From: Streptomyces violaceoruber
Lineage (GTDB): Bacteria > Actinomycetota > Actinomycetes > Streptomycetales > Streptomycetaceae
Assembly (NCBI RefSeq): GCF_033406955.1
Contig: NZ_CP137734.1
Span: forward strand, 7,130,001 to 7,194,000
DNA: 64,000 bases
Direction of reading: 5' to 3'
Shown one piece after another: positions 42,595-50,998 of the stretch. The notes under the pieces were generated by a model. The model was given only the letters and a program-made list of their open reading frames with translations, had not been told where the DNA came from and did no database searches. The position numbers and the translations under genes were made by a program. Position 1 is the stretch's first letter, and the number at the start of each line of letters is the position of its first letter.

Positions 42595-43035
42595 ATGAAC
42601 ATCGCGCGGCACCTCGCCCTCGTCGACGAGCTGTGCTTCCGGCCTTTCCCGGCGGAGCACGGCCCGTCGGGCGGGGGCACCGCGGCTCCCGGGTACTTCA
42701 CGGCGGTGCTGGAGAGCAGCCGCGGCCTGCGCGGACGAGCCCCGGGGGAGCGGGCGGCGACGGTCGAGCAGTACGAGAAGGACCGGGACGCCCTCTACGA
42801 ACGGCTCGCCACGCGCTGGGGGCCGACGGACCCCTACAACCTGCAGACGGTCCTGCTGCGGACCGGGCGCGAGGAGATACCCGAGCCGTGGGCCGGGCTG
42901 AGCGTCGCCGCGCGGGTGGCGTACCTCTGGGAGGCCGAGGGCACCGGCCGCTGGGTCGCGCTGGCCGTCGCCGACCGCGACGAGGCGGACGAGGTGCGGC
43001 TGCTGGCGGTGGTCACGCAGGAAGCACCACCGTGA
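42595..43035 (+). CDS. Conserved hypothetical protein
   Basis: 146 residues, not recognised. Soluble, mixed charge, with Arg/Glu-rich helices (EQYEKDRDALYERLATRWG) and a C-terminal strand-rich part (RWVALAVADRDEADEVRLLAVVTQ). No Cys cluster, signal or membrane segment. ATG 42595 after TGGAGG. It stands alone between the ABC exporter and the convergent mug gene, 200 bp away. Codon usage is normal for the window, so it is probably a real gene. Confidence 0.7.
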   Translation: MNIARHLALVDELCFRPFPAEHGPSGGGTAAPGYFTAVLESSRGLRGRAPGERAATVEQYEKDRDALYERLATRWGPTDPYNLQTVLLRTGREEIPEPWAGLSVAARVAYLWEAEGTGRWVALAVADRDEADEVRLLAVVTQEAPP

Positions 43036-43234
43036 CCGCGACCCGCGCCTGGGACCCGTCCGGCGGAGCATGCCGCAGACGCGGGGCCCGGCCCGCCCAC
43101 CCGCGGCGCTGTCGTCGGTCTCCGACGCTCCGCGTCGACTCCCTCCTCCGCCTCGCAGCTGCCCGCACCAGACCCCGCTCGGGTCGGCCACAAGGCACCG
43201 TCGGCCGCGGCCGGCCTGATCCAGACGACACCCC

Positions 43235-43795
43235 CTAGGCCTGCGCTTCCGTCCCGTGCGCCGCCTCCCGCAGCCGGGCGTACTCCTGCGCCATCGTCTG
43301 CGCCGTCCAGTGCGCGTTGAGCCCGCTGGGATTGGGCAGCACCCACACCCGCGTGCTCCCGAACGTCCGCTCCTGCGGCCCCACCCGGGCCTTCGGCTCG
43401 TCGAAGGCCGCCCGGTACGCGGTGAGACCCACCACCGCCAGCCAACCGGGCCGCAGCCGCGCCACCTTGCGCCCCAGCAGCCGGCCGCCCTCCCGGTACT
43501 CCTCGGCGGTCAGCTCGTCCGCCCGTGCGCTGGCCCGCGCCACGACGTTCGTGATGCCGAGCCCGTACGACGGCAACTCGTCCTGCTCGGACGGCTTCAG
43601 CAGTCGGGGCGTGAACCCGGACAGATGCAGCACCGGCCAGAAGCGGTTGCCGGGGCGGGCGAAGTGGTGGCCCGTCGCCGCCGTCATCAGGCCGGGGTTG
43701 ATGCCGCAGAACAGCACGCGGAGGCCGTCCGCGACGACGTCCGGTACGAGACGGTCGCGGGCGGCCTCCAGCTCGGCCCTGGTGAAGCGGGTCAG
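43235..43795 (-). CDS. mug: G/U mismatch-specific uracil-DNA glycosylase (Mug family)
   Basis: 186 residues. Active-site motif GINPGLMTAATGHHFARPGNRFWP near the N-terminus and LPNPSGLNAH near the C-terminus are the two hallmark segments of Mug/TDG enzymes, which excise U or T mispaired with G. No ATG or GTG exists before the first motif. The best start is CTG at 43795, which overlaps the purB stop (CTGA) and has CCGGAG 8 bp upstream. Upstream in-frame sequence belongs to purB's complementary reading. Coupled expression with purB follows. Confidence 0.85.
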   Translation of the reverse strand: MTRFTRAELEAARDRLVPDVVADGLRVLFCGINPGLMTAATGHHFARPGNRFWPVLHLSGFTPRLLKPSEQDELPSYGLGITNVVARASARADELTAEEYREGGRLLGRKVARLRPGWLAVVGLTAYRAAFDEPKARVGPQERTFGSTRVWVLPNPSGLNAHWTAQTMAQEYARLREAAHGTEAQA

Positions 43796-45234
43796 AGGAT
43801 CGCTCCGGGGGTGTAACCGGCGGCCTGCGGATGCCGCTTGACGATGTCCTCGATCCGGCCGACGACCACACCGACCTGGTCGGCCGCGGCGCCGGTGAAG
43901 GAGAGCTTGTCGGCCATCAGCGCGTCCAGGGCGGCACGGTCCAGCGGGATGCGGTCGTCGGCGGCCAGCTTGTCGAGCAGCTCGTTGCGCTCGGCGCCCT
44001 GCTCGCGCATGGCCAGCGCGGAGGCGACCGCGTTCTCCTTGATCGCCTCGTGCGCGACCTCGCGGCCCACACCGCCGCGCACCGCGCCCATCAGCACCTT
44101 GGTGGTGGCCAGGAACGGCAGGTAGCGGTCCAGCTCCCGGGCCACGACGGCCGGGAAGGCGCCGAACTCGTCGAGCACGGTCAGGAACGTCTCCAGCAGC
44201 CCGTCCAGCGCGAAGAAGGCGTCGGGGAGCGCCACCCGGCGCACCACCGAGCAGGACACGTCGCCCTCGTTCCACTGGTCGCCCGCCAGCTCACCGGTCA
44301 TCGAGGCGTAGCCGCGCAGGATCACCGTCAGGCCGTTGACGCGCTCGCAGGAACGGGTGTTCATCTTGTGCGGCATCGCGGACGAGCCGACCTGTCCGGG
44401 CTTGAAGCCCTCGGTGACCAGCTCGTGCCCGGCCATCAGGCGGATCGTCTTGGCCAGCGAGGACGGCGCGGCGGCGAGCTGCACCAGCGCGGTGACGACC
44501 TCGTAGTCCAGGGAGCGCGGGTACACCTGGCCGACCGAGGTGAACGCCTGCGAGAAGCCGAGGTGCCCGGCGATCCGCTGCTCCAGGTCCGCCAGCTTGC
44601 CCGCGTCACCGCCGAGCAGGTCCAGCATGTCCTGGGCGGTGCCGACCGGGCCCTTGATGCCGCGCAGCGGGTAGCGGCCGAGCAGCTCCTCCACCCGGCC
44701 GTACGCCACGAGCAGCTCGTCGGCGGCGCTGGCGAACCGCTTGCCCAGCGTCGTCGCCTGCGCCGCCACGTTGTGCGAGCGGCCGGCCATGACCAGCTCG
44801 CCGTACTCGCCGGCCAGCTTGCCGAGGCGGGCCAGGACGGCCACGGAACGGTCCCGGACCAGCTCCAGCGAGAGCCGGATCTGGAGCTGCTCGACGTTCT
44901 CCGTCAGGTCGCGGGAGGTCATGCCCTTGTGGACGTGCTCGTGCCCGGCGAGGTCGTTGAACTCCTCGATCCGCGCCTTCACGTCGTGCCGCGTGACCTT
45001 CTCGCGCTCGGCGATCGAGGCCAGGTCGACCTGGTCGAGGACGCGCTCGTAGTCGGCGATCGCGGCGTCGGGCACCTCGATGCCCAGGTCCTTCTGGGCC
45101 CGCAGCACGGCGAGCCAGAGCTGCCGCTCGAGCTTCACCTTGTGCTCGGGCGACCAGAGGGTGGCGAGCTCGGCGGAGGCGTAGCGTCCGGCGAGGACGT
45201 TCGGGATGCGGGGCTTGGCGGGAGCGGAAGTCAC
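43792..45234 (-). CDS. purB: Adenylosuccinate lyase
   Basis: 480 residues from GTG 45234. The fumarase/aspartase superfamily signature SSAMPHKMNTRSCE is present with HKGMTSRDL, GRSHNVAAQATTLGKRF and GYTPG at the end. The enzyme cleaves SAICAR and adenylosuccinate, two steps of purine synthesis, in the cytosol. It overlaps mug at its 3' end. Immediately upstream lie five 20-bp tandem repeats. Confidence 0.95.
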   Translation of the reverse strand: MTSAPAKPRIPNVLAGRYASAELATLWSPEHKVKLERQLWLAVLRAQKDLGIEVPDAAIADYERVLDQVDLASIAEREKVTRHDVKARIEEFNDLAGHEHVHKGMTSRDLTENVEQLQIRLSLELVRDRSVAVLARLGKLAGEYGELVMAGRSHNVAAQATTLGKRFASAADELLVAYGRVEELLGRYPLRGIKGPVGTAQDMLDLLGGDAGKLADLEQRIAGHLGFSQAFTSVGQVYPRSLDYEVVTALVQLAAAPSSLAKTIRLMAGHELVTEGFKPGQVGSSAMPHKMNTRSCERVNGLTVILRGYASMTGELAGDQWNEGDVSCSVVRRVALPDAFFALDGLLETFLTVLDEFGAFPAVVARELDRYLPFLATTKVLMGAVRGGVGREVAHEAIKENAVASALAMREQGAERNELLDKLAADDRIPLDRAALDALMADKLSFTGAAADQVGVVVGRIEDIVKRHPQAAGYTPGAIL

Positions 45235-45284
45235 GTGGACGGATTCTACTGGCGATTCGTGCAGGTCGGCGCCGCGGGGCCGTT

Positions 45285-45384
45285 CGTCGGAACCTACGAA
45301 GGGCCGTCGGAGCCCACGAAGGGCCGACGGAACCCACGAACGGCCGTCGGAGCCTACGAACGGCTGTCGGTGCCTGCCAGGGGC
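45285..45384. repeat. Five-copy 20-bp tandem repeat upstream of purB
   Basis: Unit cgtcggaacctacgaagggc at 45285-45304, then variants at 45305-45324, 45325-45344 and 45345-45364, with a decayed fifth copy at 45365-45384. They fill the gap between the SGNH hydrolase stop and the purB start. Copies differ at one to three positions (g/a, c/t, g/c), so the array is not recent. Confidence 0.92.
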
Positions 45385-45400
45385 CGCGCGGTGCCGGGGG

Positions 45401-46183
45401 TCACCGTGCGGGGTCCTCGTAGGGCAGCAGGTCCGGGCGCTTGGCCGGCAGGCCGTCCCCGGACGAGCGCCCGGTCAGCCTGCGGCCTATCCAGGGCAGC
45501 AGGTGCTGCCGGGCGAACCGGACGTCCGCGGTCCTGCGCGTCACCCACCCCGGCGGCGGCGTCGCCGGGATCGGCGCGTGCCACTCGGGGTCCTCGGGCT
45601 CGTGGCCGAGCGACTGCCACACCGCCTCCGCGACCCGGCGGTGGCCCTCGGCGGTCAGGTGCAGCCGGTCCACGTCCCACATCCGCGGGTCGGCCAGCGA
45701 CTGGGCCCCGTACAGGTCGACGACCACGGCGCCGTGCCGCCCGGCCAGGTCGTCGATCACGGCGAACAGGGCCTCCATGCGGGGCCGGAAGCGGTCCAGC
45801 ACCGGACCCTGGCGGCCGGGACTGCGCATCAGCACCAGCTGCTCGCAGTGCGGGGCGAGCCGTTCCACGGCCTGGGTCAGCAGGTCCCGCACCCGGGCCA
45901 TGTCGCACTTGGGCCGCAGCGTGTCGTTGAGCCCGCCGACCAGCGTGATCACGTCGGCTCCCATGGCGGCGGCCACATCCACCTGCTCGTCGACGATCTG
46001 TCCGATCAGCTTCCCGCGCACCGCCAGGTTGGCGTACCGGAAGCCGGGGGAGCGGGCCGCCATCCGGGTGGCGAGGAGGTCGGCCCAGCCACGGTAGGAG
46101 CCGTCGGGCAGCAGGTCCGACATGCCCTCGGTGAAGGAGTCGCCGACGGCGACGAGACTGGTGTACGCGGGGTTCGTCTGCAT
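45401..46183 (-). CDS. SGNH/GDSL hydrolase (esterase/lipase)
   Basis: 260 residues. Block I GDSFTEG with nucleophile S16, block II Gly in AVRGKLIG, block III Asn in VGGLNDTL (N86), block V D172/H175 in DVDRLHLTAEGH. There is no signal peptide, so an intracellular esterase or arylesterase is likely. It is encoded upstream of purB on the same strand, separated by the tandem repeats. Confidence 0.93.
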   Translation of the reverse strand: MQTNPAYTSLVAVGDSFTEGMSDLLPDGSYRGWADLLATRMAARSPGFRYANLAVRGKLIGQIVDEQVDVAAAMGADVITLVGGLNDTLRPKCDMARVRDLLTQAVERLAPHCEQLVLMRSPGRQGPVLDRFRPRMEALFAVIDDLAGRHGAVVVDLYGAQSLADPRMWDVDRLHLTAEGHRRVAEAVWQSLGHEPEDPEWHAPIPATPPPGWVTRRTADVRFARQHLLPWIGRRLTGRSSGDGLPAKRPDLLPYEDPAR

Positions 46184-46279
46184 GGCGACGGAAATGCTAT
46201 CCCCTGCACATACCCGCCGGTCGGTCGCCCTCCGCGGCCTCGTCCCCGGGGGCCCGCGGGCCCCCGCCGGACGCCGGGC

Positions 46280-47293
46280 TCAGGTCCGTTGCCCGAACAG
46301 CTCCCGCAGGACGTCCTCCATGGTCACCAGGCCCGCCAGCCGTCCGTCGGAGCCGAGCACCGCCGCCAGGTGCGTACGGCTGCGCCGCATGGCGGTGAGC
46401 ACGTCGTCCAGCGGGGTGCGCTCGCGCACCCGGGCGATGGGGCGCATGTCCCGCAGCCGGAACGGCAGGTCCCGCGGCGAGGCGTCCAGGGCGTCCTTCA
46501 CGTGCAGGTAGCCGACGATCCGCCGCCCGTCGTCCACCACCGGGAAACGGGAGAACCCCGACTGCGCCGACAGCCGCTCCAACTGCTCCGGGGTGATGCC
46601 CACGCGTGCGTGGACGACGCGTTCCAGCGGCAGCACCACGTCCCGCACCGGCCGGCGGCCCAGCTCCAGGGCGTCGCGCAGCCGCTCCCGTGCCCGGTCG
46701 TCGATCAGCCCGGCCTCGCCCGCGTCCTTGACGATCTCCGCCAGCTCCGCGTCCGTGAAGGTCGCCGCGACCTCGTTCTTGGCCTCGACCCTGAGCAGCT
46801 TGAGCAGCCCGTTCGCCAAGGCGTTGACCGTGAAGATCACCGGACGCAGCGCCCGGGACAGCGCCACCAGCGGCGGCCCGAGGACCAGCGCGCTGCGCAC
46901 CGGCTCGGCCAGCGCGATGTTCTTCGGGACCATCTCGCCGAGCAGCATGTGCAGATACGTCGCCAGCGCCAGGGCGAGCACGAACGACACCGCGTGCCCG
47001 GCGCCCGACGGCACGCCCACCGCGTGGAACACCGGCTCCAGCAGATGCGCGATCGCCGGTTCCGCGACGATGCCGAGGACCAGCGTGCACAGCGTGATGC
47101 CGAGCTGCGCCGCCGCCAGCAGGGCCGACACGTGCTCGAGCCCCCACAGCACGCGCTTCGCACGGGTGTCGCCCTCCTCGGCGTACGGCTCCACCTGGCT
47201 GCGGCGCACGGAGATCAGCGCGAACTCGGCGCCCACGAAGAACGCGTTGACGACCAGGGTCGCCAGACCGATCAGCAGCTGTACGGCGGTCAC
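46280..47293 (-). CDS. CBS-domain CNNM/HlyC-CorC-like membrane protein (shorter paralogue)
   Basis: 337 residues. The N-terminal DUF21 membrane domain has helices near 5-25, 60-80, 95-115 and 135-150, with GLEHVSALLAAAQLGIT and LLGEMVPKNIAL. Two CBS motifs follow (RFPVVDDGRRIVGYLHVKD and ...LAGLVTMEDVLREL). The C-terminal CorC_HlyC domain is absent, unlike its upstream neighbour. Family members are linked to Mg2+/Co2+ transport. It overlaps the neighbour as ATGA, so the two may form a heteromer. Confidence 0.92.
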   Translation of the reverse strand: MTAVQLLIGLATLVVNAFFVGAEFALISVRRSQVEPYAEEGDTRAKRVLWGLEHVSALLAAAQLGITLCTLVLGIVAEPAIAHLLEPVFHAVGVPSGAGHAVSFVLALALATYLHMLLGEMVPKNIALAEPVRSALVLGPPLVALSRALRPVIFTVNALANGLLKLLRVEAKNEVAATFTDAELAEIVKDAGEAGLIDDRARERLRDALELGRRPVRDVVLPLERVVHARVGITPEQLERLSAQSGFSRFPVVDDGRRIVGYLHVKDALDASPRDLPFRLRDMRPIARVRERTPLDDVLTAMRRSRTHLAAVLGSDGRLAGLVTMEDVLRELFGQRT

Positions 47294-48696
47294 CGGCCGG
47301 CCTCCCCTTCGTTCTCCCCGCCGCCCGGACCGGACTCGGCGGCGCCGGATCCGTCGACCCGGTCGGCTCCGTCGGCTCCGTCGGCTCCGTCGTCAAGGGG
47401 TGCGTGCATCAGCACCCGGGCGGCCCTGCGCCCCGTGGCGTCCACGACGTCCAGTCGCCAGCCGGCGACATCGAGGCTGTCGCCGACGGCGGGGATGCGC
47501 CCGAGGCCGGCCGCCACCAGCCCCGCGACCGTCTCGTACGGGCCCTCGGGCACCCGCAGGCCCAGCCGCTCGAGCCGGTCCACGCGCGCGGAGCCGTCGG
47601 CCCAGTACAGCGCGTGCCCCGCTTCGTCCGTGCCGGCCGGGTCGAGGTCGGGCGTCTCGTGCGGATCGTGCTCGTCCCGCACCTGACCGACCACCTCCTC
47701 GACGATGTCCTCCAGCGTGGCCACCCCGGCCGTACCGCCGTACTCGTCGATCACCACGGCCATCGTGCGCCGCCCGGAGAGCCGGTCCAGGAGGCGGTCC
47801 ACGGTCAGCGACTCGGGGACCAGCAGCGGCTCGCGCATCAGCTCGGCGACCGGCATCGTGGGCCGCCGCTCGGCCGGCACCGCCAGGACGTCCTTGACGT
47901 GCGCCGTGCCCACCACGGCGTCGAGGCCGTCCTGGTAGACCGGGAACCTGGACAACCCGGTCGCCCGCGTCGCGTTCGCCACGTCCTCGCACGTCGCCCG
48001 GACGTCGAGGGCCACGACCTGGACGCGCGGGGTCATCACCTGCTGCGCCGTCAGGTCGGCCAGATTCAGGGTGCGCACGAACAACTCGGCGGTGTCGGCC
48101 TCCAGCGCGCCCTCCTTCGCCGAGTGCCGGGCGAGCGCCGCCAGCTCCTGAGGACCGCGCGCGGACGCCAGCTCCTCGGCGGGCTCCACGCCGAAGCGGC
48201 GCACGACGCGGTTGGCGGTGTTGTTCAGATGGGTGATGAAAGGGCGGAAGACCGCGCTGAACCAGCGCTGCGGCCCGCCCACCCGCTTGGCCACGGCCAG
48301 CGGCGAGGAGATCGCCCAGTTCTTGGGCACCAGCTCCCCGACGATCATCAGGAAGACCGTCGACAGGGCGGTGCCCAGCACCAGCGCCAGCGACGACGCC
48401 GCCGAACGCGACACCCCGAGGTCCTCCAGCGGCCCCGCGATCAGGGCCGCGACCGACGGCTCGGCGAGCATGCCCACCACCAGGTTGGTGACCGTGATGC
48501 CGAGCTGCGCTCCGGAGAGCTGGAAGGTCAGGTTCCGTACGCCCTTGAGGGCGCTCGCCGCGCCCCGCTCGCCGCGCGCCGCGGCGCGCTCCAGTTCGCC
48601 GCGCTCGACGGTGGTCAGCGAGAACTCGGCCGCGACGAAGGCGCCGCACGCGAGCGAGAGCAGGATCGCCACCAGCAGCAGGAGCACTTCGGTCAT
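47290..48696 (-). CDS. CBS-domain CNNM/HlyC-CorC membrane protein (full-length paralogue)
   Basis: 468 residues. DUF21 domain with LSGAQLGITVTNLVVG and IVGELVPKNWAI, CBS pair with RFPVYQDGLDAVVGTAHVKD and IDEYGGTAGVATLEDIVEEVVG, then the CorC_HlyC C-terminal domain to about 440. The tail has an Asp-Gly-Ala repeat encoded by a ggctccgtc microsatellite near 47365-47395. Probably a divalent-cation efflux or homeostasis protein in the membrane, paired with the shorter paralogue. Confidence 0.93.
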   Translation of the reverse strand: MTEVLLLLVAILLSLACGAFVAAEFSLTTVERGELERAAARGERGAASALKGVRNLTFQLSGAQLGITVTNLVVGMLAEPSVAALIAGPLEDLGVSRSAASSLALVLGTALSTVFLMIVGELVPKNWAISSPLAVAKRVGGPQRWFSAVFRPFITHLNNTANRVVRRFGVEPAEELASARGPQELAALARHSAKEGALEADTAELFVRTLNLADLTAQQVMTPRVQVVALDVRATCEDVANATRATGLSRFPVYQDGLDAVVGTAHVKDVLAVPAERRPTMPVAELMREPLLVPESLTVDRLLDRLSGRRTMAVVIDEYGGTAGVATLEDIVEEVVGQVRDEHDPHETPDLDPAGTDEAGHALYWADGSARVDRLERLGLRVPEGPYETVAGLVAAGLGRIPAVGDSLDVAGWRLDVVDATGRRAARVLMHAPLDDGADGADGADRVDGSGAAESGPGGGENEGEAGR

Positions 48697-48778
48697 CGGG
48701 TCACCTCGGACCCATGATCGGCCAGGAGCCGGTGGTTCGCCCGATGTTCAAGCCTTCAACCTTTCGCCTCGCGGGCGC

Positions 48779-49204
48779 TCAGTCGGTGAGGTGCTTCACC
48801 CAGCGCCGCCACTGCTCCTGCGGCTCGTACCCGGCGGCCCGCCAGGCATGCTGGGCCCGTTCGTTGCGCACCAGCACCATCGCGTCGCCGCGGCGCCCGC
48901 CGAGCCGGACGAAGCGCTCGTCGGCGGCCGTGAGCAGGGCCGAGCCGATGCCACGGCGCCGGTGGTCCGGGTGCACCGCCAGCCGGTACAGATGACAGCG
49001 CCAGCCGTCGAAGCCCGCGATCACCGTGCCCACCAGCTCCCCCTCGCGCTCGGCCAGGAGCAGTGCCTCGGGGTCGCGCGCCACCAGACGCTCCACGCCG
49101 TCCCGGTCGTCGCTGATGCTCGTCCCCTCGGCGGCCGTCTTCCAGAAGGCCAGCACCGCGTCCAGGTCGGCGGCCACGGCGGGCCGCACAAGCAGATCCG
49201 TCAT
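48779..49204 (-). CDS. GNAT-family N-acetyltransferase
   Basis: 141 residues, a minimal GNAT: LAEREGELVGTVIAGFDG, the acetyl-CoA motif YRLAVHPDHRRRGIGSALL, and a C-terminal AQHAWRAAGYEPQEQW. Acceptor unknown. It is a single gene, divergent from the small ribbon-helix-helix protein at 49312 with a 107-bp gap. Confidence 0.9.
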   Translation of the reverse strand: MTDLLVRPAVAADLDAVLAFWKTAAEGTSISDDRDGVERLVARDPEALLLAEREGELVGTVIAGFDGWRCHLYRLAVHPDHRRRGIGSALLTAADERFVRLGGRRGDAMVLVRNERAQHAWRAAGYEPQEQWRRWVKHLTD

Positions 49205-49311
49205 GCCGCGATCCCACCACGAGCGCCCGGCACCCGTGCCGGTCGTTCCGGGATGCGGACGGGCCCGGCACGCCCTTGCCGCCGCTAGCGTTCCGGCGCT
49301 AGCTTCAAGAC

Positions 49312-49539
49312 ATGGCGAAGACCCGGAAGGCCCAGCTGAACGTGCGGGTGGACGAGGGCACCGTCCGGGCGGCCCGCGAGAAGGCCCTGGCCCGGGGGAT
49401 GAGCGTCAACCGCTACATCGAGGAACTGGTCCGGCAGGACACCGGCGAGGCGGGCCGCACCTTCGTGGAGGCCGCCGCGGACTTCATGCGCCAGTACGAG
49501 AAGGTGTTCGCCGAGGAGGCCGGCGAGGGCCGGCGCTGA
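49312..49539 (+). CDS. Ribbon-helix-helix small protein, antitoxin-like
   Basis: 75 residues. A beta strand LNVRVDEGT is followed by two helices containing AREKALARGMSVNRYIEELV, the ribbon-helix-helix DNA-binding fold of many antitoxins and HicB-like repressors. The C-terminal helix (TFVEAAADFMRQYEKVF) could bind a partner. It ends 19 bp before a Doc/Fic-like gene, so the two look like a toxin-antitoxin pair in which this protein is antitoxin and autorepressor (inference). Confidence 0.75.
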   Translation: MAKTRKAQLNVRVDEGTVRAAREKALARGMSVNRYIEELVRQDTGEAGRTFVEAAADFMRQYEKVFAEEAGEGRR

Positions 49540-49558
49540 GCCGTCGCACGCGTCCCGG

Positions 49559-49933
49559 ATGAACGACCTCACCATCGACCTCGCCTGGCTGCTGATGCTC
49601 GCAGAGCGGCGCACCCCCGGCGACCCACGGGTCTCCGACTGGGGAGCGCTCGTCGCCGCCGTCGCCCGCCACCGGGCCGAGATATTCGACACCCCCGTCT
49701 ACGACACCCCGCACGCCCGCGCCGCCGCGCTGCTCCAACTGCTGATCCACGTCCCGGCGCTGGAGCGCTCCAACGCCCTTTTCGCCTCCGCGGTCGCCTA
49801 CGCCTACCTGGTCGCCAGCGGGGTCGAGGTCGTCACCACGCCGGAGCGGGTGCGGGACCTCGCGCTGCTCGTGAAGAAGGGCGCGGCGTCGGTCGAGGAG
49901 ATCGCGGACGAACTGCGCGGCTGGAGCGGGTGA
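49559..49933 (+). CDS. Fic/Doc-fold toxin-like protein with degenerate Fic motif
   Basis: 124 residues. Overall order matches Doc toxins: an N-terminal helix, RTPGDPRVSDWGAL, TPVYDTPHARAAALLQLL, then the Fic-motif position and AYAYLVASGVEVV with a C-terminal helix. The HPFxDGNKR motif reads H64-V-P-A-L-E-R-S-N72: the His is kept, but Asp/Glu, Gly and the Lys-Arg are lost. Doc phosphorylates EF-Tu, and this version may have lost or changed activity. ATG 49559 after CGTCCCGG, without a strong ribosome site, suggests coupling to the upstream gene. Confidence 0.65.
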   Translation: MNDLTIDLAWLLMLAERRTPGDPRVSDWGALVAAVARHRAEIFDTPVYDTPHARAAALLQLLIHVPALERSNALFASAVAYAYLVASGVEVVTTPERVRDLALLVKKGAASVEEIADELRGWSG

Positions 49934-49954
49934 CCGCGCCGCTCGCACCGCTGT

Positions 49955-50632
49955 TCAGGACGGTCGCCAGGCCGTGCCCAGGACGCAGTACGAACTGGGC
50001 AGGGCCGGCCCGTGCTCCGGCATCATCACCTGCCGGTAGGGCCCGAGGGTGAACCCCGCCTCCCGCAGCGCGGCCACCGGTTCGCGGGAGAGGTGGCAGC
50101 CGCCGGCCAGCGGAGGCCACAGCGTCCGGTCCAGCGCCCGCTGGGTGAAGGTCATCGCCCGCCCGCCGCCCCGGCCGTGCTCGAAGAACCGCACCTGCCC
50201 GCCCGGCCGCAGGACGCGCCGCAGTTCCGCGAGCGCGCGCGGCACGTCCCGGACACTGCACAGCACCAGCGAGACCACGGCCGCGTCGAAGGCCTCGCTC
50301 TTGACCGGCAGGGCCTCCGCCGCGCCCGGCGCCACGTCCACCGGAACCTCCGCGCGCAGCGCCGCCTCCACCGCCAACTGCCGCAGCACCCGCTCCGGTT
50401 CGATGGCGACGACCTCGGACACGGTGCCCGGGTAGTGGGAGAAGTTCAGCCCGTTGCCCGCGCCGACCTCGATCACCCGCCCGGACAGTCCGGCGAGCAG
50501 CCGTCGGCGCACGCGGGCCATGCCCATCCGGGTCTCGGCGCCCACACTGACGCGGGCGTAGTAGCGGGCGAACAGCGGATGGTGCACGGTGTCCCGCGGC
50601 ACCCCGCGGGTCCGGACGGATCGCAGCGGCAT
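49955..50632 (-). CDS. Class I SAM-dependent methyltransferase (UbiE/Methyltransf_11 type)
   Basis: 225 residues. SAM loop VIEVGAGNGLNFSHYP, acidic IEPERVLRQLA, DAAVVSLVLCSV and RVLRPGGQVRFFEHG are canonical; the family commonly acts on quinones, lipids or small molecules. A GPYRQVMMPEHGPALPSSY tail follows. Convergent with the toxin-like gene (21-bp gap). No pathway is suggested by neighbours. Confidence 0.9.
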   Translation of the reverse strand: MPLRSVRTRGVPRDTVHHPLFARYYARVSVGAETRMGMARVRRRLLAGLSGRVIEVGAGNGLNFSHYPGTVSEVVAIEPERVLRQLAVEAALRAEVPVDVAPGAAEALPVKSEAFDAAVVSLVLCSVRDVPRALAELRRVLRPGGQVRFFEHGRGGGRAMTFTQRALDRTLWPPLAGGCHLSREPVAALREAGFTLGPYRQVMMPEHGPALPSSYCVLGTAWRPS

Positions 50633-50998
50633 GGGACCTCCCTCACGAGGCGGCAGCCTTACCGCGATTCTCCCCCGCGCGGGCCCGGTGCACCCACCGC
50701 GCGAGCGATTCGCCCGGTGCGCCCTCGACCGACCGCGCGGCCCCGTCCCGCTGTGGCGGCCGGGACGACTTGCTCAGGGCGAACGTGTCCGCGCCGCGAC
50801 GTTGCCCGCCGCCGGGTGCCGCCGAGCGGCGCGCTCCCGCACCCTCCCGGACGCTCCCGCGCCGCTCGTCCCGGACGGGAAGCCGCCCCGGTCATGTTGC
50901 CCGCGTGGCGCCGAACGGGTCCCGTGGCCCGGATCGCCTCGGCGGCGCGTGGTCCGTCGGCGCGCGCTCCAGTGCCGCCCGTCCCGAGCACCCGCCGG
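50633..50998. other. 366-bp region without a supported gene between the methyltransferase and bioD
   Basis: Very GC-rich. The frames open here are Arg/Pro-rich on all strands, which marks non-coding Streptomyces DNA. I see no strong hairpin, tRNA or promoter box. It must hold the methyltransferase promoter and the end of the bio transcript. Confidence 0.6.

Noticed and set aside
42595..43035. Reading 42633-43238 in another frame as the true gene
   Set aside because: That frame is Arg/Gly/Ala-rich without a ribosome site, whereas the 42595 frame has TGGAGG and balanced composition.
43831..45930. 699-codon plus-strand open frame opposite purB
   Set aside because: purB is unmistakable on the other strand; the frame is a complementary shadow rich in Arg, Gly and Pro.
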